DNA of 20,258 bases from an uncultured beta proteobacterium (GTDB lineage Bacteria; Pseudomonadota; Gammaproteobacteria; Burkholderiales; SG8-39). Below are positions 15,000 to 20,258 of this stretch, piece after piece. Where the stretch lies: the NCBI GenBank assembly GCA_902826155.1, contig CADEDU010000097.1, positions 1 to 20,258 of the forward strand. Reading direction: 5' to 3'. Each line of letters begins with the position of its first letter. Positions within the stretch are counted from its first letter, which is position 1. The position numbers were made by a program, and so were the translations under genes. The notes under the pieces are model-generated. The model saw nothing but the letters and a program-made list of their open reading frames with translations, did no database searches and was not told the DNA's origin.

Positions 15000-15116
15000 T
15001 CGCTTGCAGTGCCGGAATCAACGCTGTCGATCGGTTGGTTCCAGAGGGCTGCCAGCAGGGCCGGAGCGCGAAGCTCGACATGACGACCCTGCTGCGAAAA
15101 GCTACTCCCCTTCGGA
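14990..15116 (-). ncRNA. yybP-ykoY manganese riboswitch aptamer
   Basis: The minus-strand RNA carries the hallmarks of the yybP-ykoY (Mn2+) class in order. The 5' box is GAAGGGGAGUAGC (GGGGAGUAGC at 15110-15101). The GGUCGUCA box at 15088-15081 sits in a long arm: CAGCAGGG pairs with CCCUGCUG and an inner CGAGC(UUCG)CGCUCCGGC closes it. The 3' box is GCAAGCGAGACCUUUGCC (15007-14990). Helix P1 forms between CGAAGG (15114-15109) and CCUUUG (14997-14992). The order and sequence agree with the crystallised Lactococcus lactis aptamer, including the GUCGUCA and CCGGC elements. This class senses Mn2+ and normally controls metal exporters (MntP, TerC/UPF0016 proteins) or P-type ATPases. Here the downstream gene is a LysR regulator. 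Confidence in the class is high without a database search. Confidence 0.92.
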
Positions 15117-15126
15117 AAGCGCTGCG

Positions 15127-15155
15127 ATCTTACTGATCGATTCTGCGATGCGCAA
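15127..15155 (-). promoter_or_regulatory. Likely sigma-70 promoter of the riboswitch-LysR transcript
   Basis: On the minus strand TTGCGC (15155-15150) and TAAGAT (15132-15127) are separated by exactly 17 bases. Transcription would begin near 15120, a few bases before the riboswitch aptamer, which is where a leader-initiating promoter should be. Hexamer matches are moderate (3/6 and 4/6); the position supports the call more than the sequence. Confidence 0.5.
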
Positions 15156-15164
15156 TACATCGCA
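15144..15164. promoter_or_regulatory. Perfect 7-7-7 inverted repeat, candidate operator
   Basis: TGCGATG (15144-15150) and CATCGCA (15158-15164) are perfect inverted arms around CGCAATA. The dyad covers the -35 of the LysR promoter, a typical position for LysR self-repression, and lies about 117 bases upstream of the predicted start of the divergent symporter transcript. The strict T-N11-A LysR spacing is not present at the dyad centre, so the binding protein is a guess. Confidence 0.45.
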
Positions 15165-15188
15165 TATCGCGTTTCGCAATGCCGATGT

Positions 15189-15212
15189 GCACGATCATGC
15201 ACCGAGTCGTGC
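15189..15212. promoter_or_regulatory. Second inverted repeat near -70 of the symporter promoter
   Basis: GCACGA (15189-15194) and TCGTGC (15207-15212) form a perfect dyad with a 12-base spacer. Its centre is about 71 bases before the predicted symporter transcription start, close to where LysR-type activators usually bind. The arms are short and could occur by chance in GC-rich DNA. Confidence 0.3.
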
Positions 15213-15234
15213 GTTCAGCCAGGGCCGTGGGGGT

Positions 15235-15264
15235 TTGTCGAGGGCAATCGGATTCCTCTATATT
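15235..15264 (+). promoter_or_regulatory. Likely sigma-70 promoter of the first symporter gene
   Basis: TTGTCG (15235-15240) and TATATT (15259-15264) are 18 bases apart. The AT-rich -10 stands out in this GC-rich region. It predicts a start near 15271 and a leader of about 50 bases before the symporter ATG. Confidence 0.45.
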
Positions 15265-15320
15265 CGCCCCGCCGCGCCGATACGGCCCACCCAGTCAACT
15301 CGGGGATCCGCTCGATCATC

Positions 15321-16751
15321 ATGCTCGCCACTTTCGTGATCCTGTATCTGCTCGTGTCCATCGCCATCGGTTTGTGGGCCGCGTCGAAGGTACATACCGC
15401 CAAGGACTACGTGGTGGCGGGGCGCTCGCTGCCGTTCTACGTGGTTGCAGCGACGGTGTTTGCGACCTGGTTCGGCTCCGAGACGGTGCTCGGCATTCCC
15501 GCGAAGTTCTACGAGAAGGGGCTGGGCAGCATCGTCGAGGATCCGTTCGGCTCATCGATGTGCCTGATCCTGGTGGGGCTGTTTTTCGCTGCCAAGCTCT
15601 ACCGGATGAATCTGCTCACCATCGGCGATTTCTTCCGCGAGCGCTACGGGCCGACGGTCGAACTGCTCACCAGTCTGGTGATCATTGCCTCCTACCTGGG
15701 CTGGGTGTCGGCGCAGATCGTCGCGCTCGGGCTGGTGTTCAGCCTGTTGTGGCCCGATGCGCTGAGCCTGCAGGCGGGCATCCTCATCGGCGCGGCGATC
15801 GTGCTGGTCTACACCATCTGGGGCGGCATGTACTCGGTGGCGTGGACCAACTTCGTGCAGATGGTGGTGATCGTCATCGGCATCCTGTTCATCGCCTGGC
15901 TGGTGGCCGACAAGGTCGGCGGTGTGGCCAAGGTGGTCGCGCACGCCGATGCCGCCGGCAAGCTGAAGTTCTTTCCCGAGCCGACATTGCGCGATTCGTT
16001 GTGGTTTCTCGGCGCGGCGGTGACGATGATGCTCGGGTCGATCCCGCAGCAGGACGTGTTCCAGCGCGTCACCTCAGCGCGCACCATCACGATTGCCGTG
16101 TGGGCCACCGTCACCGGGGGCGTGCTGTACTTCATCTTCGCGTTCGTGCCGGTGTTCCTGGGCTACTCGGCCTCGCTCATCGATCCGAAGCTGGTGGCGG
16201 ACCACATCGAGAAGGATGCGCAACACATCCTGCCGCTGTTCATCATGAATCACACACCGGTGGTGGCGCAGATCTTCTTTTTCGGCGCACTGCTCTCGGC
16301 GATCATGTCCACGGCCAGCGCCACGCTGCTCGCACCCTCGTCGATGTTCACCGAGAACATCCTCAAGCATTTCGTCCGCAAGAACATGTCCGATCGGCAG
16401 TTTCTGCTCACGATCCGGCTGGTGGTGGTGGGCTTCGCGGTGATCGTGACGATGTTCGCGCTCAACTCCGACTCCAGCATCTACGAGATGGTCGGCAATG
16501 CTTACAAGGTGACTTTGGTGGGTGCGTTCGTGCCGCTGGTAGCAGGGCTCTACTGGAAGCGCGCCACAAACACGGGCGCGTTGCTGGCGATCGTGTTCGG
16601 GCTGGGCACCTGGCTCGTGCTGGAGGCCACCAGCCCCGACGGGGTCATGCCGCCGCAGCTCGGTGGGCTGGTCGCCGCCATCGTCTGGATGGTGATCGGA
16701 TCGCTCGCCACGCAGTCGCGCCATCGCGCGACCGTGCGCCACGCCCATTGA
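15321..16751 (+). CDS. Sodium:solute symporter (SSS family), first copy
   Basis: Inner-membrane LeuT-fold transporter, 476 residues, about 13 hydrophobic segments beginning at FVILYLLVSIAIGLW. Family landmarks are DYVVAGRSLPFYV after the first helix, FATWFGSETVLGIP in the second, YLGWVSAQIVALGLVF, GGMYSVAWTNFVQM, MLGSIPQQDVFQRV, and the Na+-site helix LLSAIMSTASATLLAPSS near residues 323-340. The protein ends in a short basic tail RHRATVRHAH. It is closely related to the next transporter gene, with long near-identical blocks, so the pair arose by duplication. The divergent CbbR-like gene is a likely regulator. The substrate cannot be named; carboxylates, amino acids and sugars are all used by this family. 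Confidence 0.93.
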   Translation: MLATFVILYLLVSIAIGLWAASKVHTAKDYVVAGRSLPFYVVAATVFATWFGSETVLGIPAKFYEKGLGSIVEDPFGSSMCLILVGLFFAAKLYRMNLLTIGDFFRERYGPTVELLTSLVIIASYLGWVSAQIVALGLVFSLLWPDALSLQAGILIGAAIVLVYTIWGGMYSVAWTNFVQMVVIVIGILFIAWLVADKVGGVAKVVAHADAAGKLKFFPEPTLRDSLWFLGAAVTMMLGSIPQQDVFQRVTSARTITIAVWATVTGGVLYFIFAFVPVFLGYSASLIDPKLVADHIEKDAQHILPLFIMNHTPVVAQIFFFGALLSAIMSTASATLLAPSSMFTENILKHFVRKNMSDRQFLLTIRLVVVGFAVIVTMFALNSDSSIYEMVGNAYKVTLVGAFVPLVAGLYWKRATNTGALLAIVFGLGTWLVLEATSPDGVMPPQLGGLVAAIVWMVIGSLATQSRHRATVRHAH

Positions 16752-16840
16752 GCGCTGCGTCCTTTGCGAGCGCTGCGTCCTTTGCCATCGCTGCGTCTTT
16801 TGCGAGCGCTGCGTCCTTTTGCGAGCGCTGCGTGCTTTGC
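16750..16840. repeat. Five tandem copies of an 18-bp repeat
   Basis: Consensus GAGCGCTGCGTCCTTTGC. Copies are at 16750-16767, 16768-16785, 16786-16803 (begins CAT, one C-to-T change), 16804-16822 (one extra T) and 16823-16840 (one C-to-G change). The first two are identical. The array starts on the last two bases of the first symporter's stop codon and fills most of the gap to the second symporter. Each unit contains the palindrome AGCGCT. Unit number may vary between strains; effect on downstream expression is unknown. Confidence 0.95.
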
Positions 16841-16898
16841 CCGATGCGCGCAGGCGTGGCGTCGCTAGGCGCTTGATGCGCACCATGAGCGCCGCGGC

Positions 16899-18308
16899 AT
16901 GACCGCGCTGGCATGGTGGGTGGCGGGCTATCTCGCACTTACCGTCGTCATCGGCCTGCTGGCTGCGCGGCGCGTGCATGGCGAACTTGACTACGCGCTG
17001 GCCGGACGCCGCTTGCCCCTTGCGATGACGGTCGCCACCGTGTTCGCGACCTGGTTCGGCGCCGAGACGGTGCTCGGCATCCCGGCGACCTTCCTCAAGG
17101 AAGATCTGCGCGGGGTGGTGTCCGATCCGTTCGGCTCCTCGATATGTCTGGTGCTGGTGGCGCTGTTCTTCGCGCGGCGCTTCTACCGGCTCAACCGGTT
17201 GACGATCGGCGACTACTTTCGCCAACGCTACGACCGCCCGGTGGAAGTGGTGCTGAGTCTTTGCATCGTGATCGGCTACCTCGGTTGGACCGCCGCGCAG
17301 ATCACTGCGCTGGGGCTGGTGTTTCACGTCGTATCGGGCGGCGCCATCGCCATGCAGGCCGGAATGGTGATCGGCACACTCATCGTCCTTGCGTACACCG
17401 TGGCCGGCGGCATGTGGTCGGTCGCGGTCACCGACTCGATGCAGATGGTGATCATCGTGCTGGGGCTGCTGTTCATCGCCTGGATCGCTGCTGATCGCGC
17501 GGGCGGTATCGGCACCGTCCTCGCGCACGCCGGAACCGCCGGCAAGTTCGCGTTCCTGCCCGAGGCGCAATGGGGCAGTGTGCTGGCGTTCGTCGGCGCC
17601 GGGGTGACACTGATGCTCGGCTCGATTCCGCAGCAGGACACCTACCAGCGCGTGGTCGCGGCGAAAGATGAAGACACCGCGGTGCGCGGCTCCATGCTCG
17701 GGGGGCTGCTGTATCTCGGCTTCGCATTCGTGCCGATGTTCATCGCCTATTCCGCGACGATGATCGATGCGCGCATGGTTGAACGGTTGATCAACGTCGA
17801 TTCGCAGATGATCCTGCCGACGCTGGTCATGGAACACATGCCGATCGCGGCCCAGGTGCTGTTCTTCGGGGCGCTGATCTCGGCGATCATGAGTTCGGCG
17901 AGCGGCGCCGTGCTCGCGCCGGCAGTGGCTTTCACCGAGAATGTGATCCGACCGTTCGCATCGGCCATGAACGATCGGCAGATGCTGCGCGCGACGCGCA
18001 TCGTGGTGGTGGCCTTCACCGCCCTGGTGCTGGTGTTCGCGCTGCAGTCGACCAGTTCGATCTTCCAGATGGTCGAGAATGCCTACAAGGTGACGCTGGT
18101 GAGTGCGTTCGTGCCGCTGGTGGCAGGCATGTTCTGGCGGCGGGCGACGACGCTCGGAGCGCGCTGTTCGATTGTTCTCGGGTTGGCGTGCTGGCTGGTG
18201 CTGGAATGGTTGGCGCCGAAGGGCATCGTGCCGCCGCAACTGGCGGGGCTGGTGGCCAGTGGTGCAGGCATGATCATCGGGTCGCTGGTGACCCGCAGGG
18301 GGGCGTGA
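16899..18308 (+). CDS. Sodium:solute symporter (SSS family), second copy
   Basis: Paralogue of the preceding transporter, 469 residues, same topology: WWVAGYLALTVVIGLLAAR opens helix 1, then FATWFGAETVLGIP, DPFGSSICLVLVALFF, YLGWTAAQITALGLVF, MLGSIPQQDTYQRV and the Na+-site helix LISAIMSSASGAVLAP near residues 324-339. Differences concentrate in the loops and the C-terminal third. No clear ribosome site precedes the ATG, whose TGA-containing context ends a tiny reading frame from 16885 (ATGAGC...GCATGA); this could couple translation weakly. The stop codon overlaps the next ATG by one base, tying it to the oxidoreductase gene. Whether the two transporters form separate uptake routes or one replaces the other is not readable. 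Confidence 0.93.
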   Translation: MTALAWWVAGYLALTVVIGLLAARRVHGELDYALAGRRLPLAMTVATVFATWFGAETVLGIPATFLKEDLRGVVSDPFGSSICLVLVALFFARRFYRLNRLTIGDYFRQRYDRPVEVVLSLCIVIGYLGWTAAQITALGLVFHVVSGGAIAMQAGMVIGTLIVLAYTVAGGMWSVAVTDSMQMVIIVLGLLFIAWIAADRAGGIGTVLAHAGTAGKFAFLPEAQWGSVLAFVGAGVTLMLGSIPQQDTYQRVVAAKDEDTAVRGSMLGGLLYLGFAFVPMFIAYSATMIDARMVERLINVDSQMILPTLVMEHMPIAAQVLFFGALISAIMSSASGAVLAPAVAFTENVIRPFASAMNDRQMLRATRIVVVAFTALVLVFALQSTSSIFQMVENAYKVTLVSAFVPLVAGMFWRRATTLGARCSIVLGLACWLVLEWLAPKGIVPPQLAGLVASGAGMIIGSLVTRRGA

Positions 18309-19303
18309 TGCTGCGAATCGTGATCGTCGGGACCGGATGGTGGGGCATGGAGTTGGGCAAGGCGGCGAAGGCGGTGCCGGCGAAGGTCGCGTTGCTCGGC
18401 TGCACCTCGTTGTCGAAAGAAGAATGCGCCCGCTTCGTGGGCGCGCTCGGTGGCCGTGTGTTCGACAGCTATGAGGCAGTGCTTGCCGATCCGGGCGTTG
18501 ATGCCGTGCTGCTCGCCACGCCGCACTCGTTGCACGCCGGCCAGATCATCGCCGCAGCAAAGGCGCGCAAGCATGTGTTCTGCGAGAAGCCGTTCACCCT
18601 CACGGTCGCGAGCGGCGCCGAGGCGATCGCAGCGTGTGAGCGCCACAAGGTGGTACTCGGCGTCGGGCACAACCGGCGCTATATGCCCGGCGCGCGACTG
18701 CTTAAGCAACGGGTCGACGCCGGCGAGCTGGGCACCATCCTGCACGTCGAAGCCAACTACTCGAGCAATCTCGAAGGTCGCTATCCGGCCGGACACTGGC
18801 GGCGAGATCCCGCCGAGATTCCGTGTGCCGGATTGACGCCGATGGGGCTGCACATGGTCGATACATTGACCTGGGTGCTGGGGCCGATCCGGCGACTGGT
18901 CGCGATCGCCAAGCATCGTGCGCTGTCGATACCGCTCGACGACACCTGCGCGAGCCTGTTCGAGTTGCAAAGCGGCGCGACCGGCACGCTCGGCACGCAT
19001 CTCGCCTGCGGCATCACCGCGAATCTGCGGATCTACGGTTCGAAGGCGAATGTCGATGCGCGCGACAACTTCGCCGATGTCTGGATCGAGCCGACCGATC
19101 CTGCGCAGCCGCGCATGCATCATCGCTTCACGGTCGACGACAGCCTGCCGCGCGAAATCGAAGCGTTCGCCGATGCGTGCGCGGGTACCGCCGTGTTTCC
19201 GGTCAAGCCGGCGGAGGCGTTGCGTAACATCGCGGTGCTGGAGGCGATGCGCACGTCGGCTGCAGAGGGCAATCGCTGGGTGGACGTGGCGCAGATCGAT
19301 TAA
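18308..19303 (+). CDS. Gfo/Idh/MocA-family NAD(P)-dependent oxidoreductase
   Basis: A 331-residue cytoplasmic dehydrogenase of the glucose-fructose oxidoreductase/inositol dehydrogenase family. The N-terminal Rossmann fold starts LRIVIVGTGWWG with the GxGxxG at residues 8-13. The family signature EKP is at 93-95 (FCEKPFT), giving the catalytic Lys94, and the second catalytic motif is GLHMVD with His182 and Asp185. The C-terminal alpha/beta domain has TLGTHLACG and ends with EAFADACAGT and PAEALRNIAVLEAM, both typical. The ATG overlaps the symporter stop by one base (TGATG), indicating coupled translation; an in-frame GTG lies one codon upstream. The likely role is oxidation or reduction of the transported compound, often a sugar, inositol or sugar acid in this family. 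Confidence 0.92.
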   Translation: MLRIVIVGTGWWGMELGKAAKAVPAKVALLGCTSLSKEECARFVGALGGRVFDSYEAVLADPGVDAVLLATPHSLHAGQIIAAAKARKHVFCEKPFTLTVASGAEAIAACERHKVVLGVGHNRRYMPGARLLKQRVDAGELGTILHVEANYSSNLEGRYPAGHWRRDPAEIPCAGLTPMGLHMVDTLTWVLGPIRRLVAIAKHRALSIPLDDTCASLFELQSGATGTLGTHLACGITANLRIYGSKANVDARDNFADVWIEPTDPAQPRMHHRFTVDDSLPREIEAFADACAGTAVFPVKPAEALRNIAVLEAMRTSAAEGNRWVDVAQID

Positions 19304-19316
19304 GTGGAGGACGGAC

Positions 19317-20258
19317 ATGGACTTCGGTTTCAGCATTCCCACGCGCGGACCCCTTGCGGACACCGCCACGATCCTCGCACTCGCGCAGCGCGGCGAGGCT
19401 CTCGGGTTTCGCCACGTTGCGATCTCCGATCACATCGTGATTCCGCGTGCGATCGATTCCCCGTATCCCTATGCCGACAACCGCAGGATGGCCGGCGCCG
19501 ACTCGGGCAAGTGGTTCGAGCAGCTCTCGCTGATGGCGTTTCTCGCCGGTGCGACCTCGCGGATTCGCATGCTGAGTTCGGTGATGGTGGTGCCGCATCG
19601 ACCGCCGGTGCTGACCGCCAAGATGCTCGCGAGCATCGATGTGCTGAGCGGCGGGCGCGTCACGGTCGGCTGCGGCGCCGGATGGATGGCCGAGGAGTTC
19701 GCCGCCATCGGCGCGCCGCCGTTCAAGGAGCGCGGCAAGGTGACCGACGAGTACCTGGCCATCTTCAAGACGCTATGGACGCAGGACGAGCCGCGGTTCG
19801 ACGGTGCCTACGCGCAATTCGCCGACATCACTTTTCTGCCCAAGCCGGTCCAGCGCCCGCATCCGCCGTTGTGGATCGGTGGCGAGAGCCCGGCGGCGTT
19901 TCGCCGCGTCGTGCGCCTCGGGGATGCGTGGTATCCGATCGGCAACAACCCGGAATTCCCGCTCAACTCGGTGGCGCGTTACCGCACGGCACGCGACACG
20001 CTCGAGGCGGCGGCCAATCAGGCCGGCCGCGATCCGGTATCGATCGATCGCGCTTACATGGCGATCTGGCCGTTCGAGCAGGCCGTGCGCCTCGATGACG
20101 GTGGGCGGCAATTGTTCACCGGTGGAGTGAGCGCGGTGGCTGACGACGTGCGCGCCATGGCCGAACTCGGCGTGCGCCACTTCCTGTTCAACCTGCAACG
20201 CGCCACGTTGCTCGACTCGATCGCGGCGATGGAGGCGTTGGCGGCGGTGCTGATGCCG
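19317..20258 (+). CDS. LLM-class flavin-dependent oxidoreductase, 3' end outside window
   Basis: Luciferase-like TIM-barrel oxidoreductase; 314 residues are visible, nearly the full usual length. The start MDFGFSIPTRGPL has GGAGG at 19306-19310, 6 bases upstream. Family landmarks are FRHVAISDHIVIP near residues 36-48, RIRMLSSVMVVPHRPPVL (about 83-100), LSGGRVTVGCGAGWM and FLPKPVQRPHPPLWIGGES, all around the flavin pocket. The pattern fits the F420-type subgroup TIGR03619, but many proteobacterial members use FMN, so the cofactor is open. It follows the Gfo/Idh/MocA gene by 13 bases and is probably in the same transcript as the symporters. The frame stays open to the last base. Confidence 0.9.
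   Translation, partial: MDFGFSIPTRGPLADTATILALAQRGEALGFRHVAISDHIVIPRAIDSPYPYADNRRMAGADSGKWFEQLSLMAFLAGATSRIRMLSSVMVVPHRPPVLTAKMLASIDVLSGGRVTVGCGAGWMAEEFAAIGAPPFKERGKVTDEYLAIFKTLWTQDEPRFDGAYAQFADITFLPKPVQRPHPPLWIGGESPAAFRRVVRLGDAWYPIGNNPEFPLNSVARYRTARDTLEAAANQAGRDPVSIDRAYMAIWPFEQAVRLDDGGRQLFTGGVSAVADDVRAMAELGVRHFLFNLQRATLLDSIAAMEALAAVLMP

Larger units (their letters stand above)
15007..15320. other. Divergent control region between LysR leader and symporter gene
   Basis: No protein gene is supported in the 432 bases between the LysR and first symporter starts. The LysR-proximal two thirds are the riboswitch, switching helix and terminator on the minus strand; the rest holds the two promoters and two dyads described separately. 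An AT-richer patch at 15131-15180 marks the probable control core. Confidence 0.6.

Noticed and set aside
15179..15320. Plus-strand frame from 15179 running to 16876
   Set aside because: It overlaps the whole first symporter in another frame, has an Arg-rich composition and no recognisable domain.
16750..16840. CRISPR array
   Set aside because: The repeats are directly adjacent with no spacers and the unit is only 18 bases.
16074..18239. Open frame of 721 codons on the minus strand across both symporter genes
   Set aside because: It is antisense to two well-supported transporters, rich in His, Arg and Gln as expected for the reverse of hydrophobic coding DNA, and matches no family.

Overview
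The window is a dense, GC-rich stretch of bacterial chromosome. It carries 14 protein genes (the first and last run off the ends), one clear riboswitch with its own terminator, and an 18-bp tandem repeat. The TctC/Bug-type periplasmic binding protein, paired maleate-isomerase-like enzymes, IorAB-type molybdenum hydroxylase, CbbR-like LysR regulator and FIST/histidine-kinase pair together suggest a Betaproteobacterium, probably Burkholderiales-like. That placement is an inference from gene families; there is no rRNA or other marker gene here.

Positions 1-4315 (+): the 3' part of a type II NADH dehydrogenase, then glgC 12 bp later, then a DUF692 (MNIO-type) enzyme overlapping a DUF2063 partner protein. 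This last pair looks like the BufB/BufC (HvfB/HvfC) modification pair but has no precursor-peptide gene beside it. Positions 4589-7731 (+): a FIST-domain sensor and a soluble hybrid histidine kinase joined by an ATGA overlap, the arrangement of the nitric-oxide-sensing NosP/NahK pair.

Positions 7826-10982 (-): a four-gene operon. In transcription order it encodes a maleate-isomerase/Asp-Glu-racemase-family enzyme with both family cysteines, a DUF1080 lipoprotein, a second enzyme of that family lacking the first cysteine (as in arylmalonate decarboxylases), and a TctC-type solute-binding protein. Uptake and conversion of a small dicarboxylic or malonate-like acid is a reasonable guess. Positions 11145-13925 (+): the two subunits of an isoquinoline-1-oxidoreductase-like molybdenum hydroxylase (2Fe-2S subunit and Tat-exported Mo subunit), divergent from that operon.

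Positions 13941-15116 (-) are the most striking part. A CbbR-like LysR gene is preceded by a recognisable yybP-ykoY manganese riboswitch. A strong intrinsic terminator lies between the aptamer and the gene, and one linker strand can pair either with the 3' strand of aptamer helix P1 or with the terminator. This is a textbook layout for a manganese-ON switch, but the usual target of this riboswitch class is a metal exporter, not a LysR regulator. A promoter with start near the aptamer and an inverted repeat over its -35 complete the unit.

Positions 15321-20258 (+): two tandem sodium:solute symporter paralogues separated by five copies of an 18-bp repeat, then a Gfo/Idh/MocA oxidoreductase overlapping the second symporter by 1 bp, and a truncated LLM-class flavin-dependent oxidoreductase. 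These look like transport and oxidation of an organic substrate that cannot be named from sequence.
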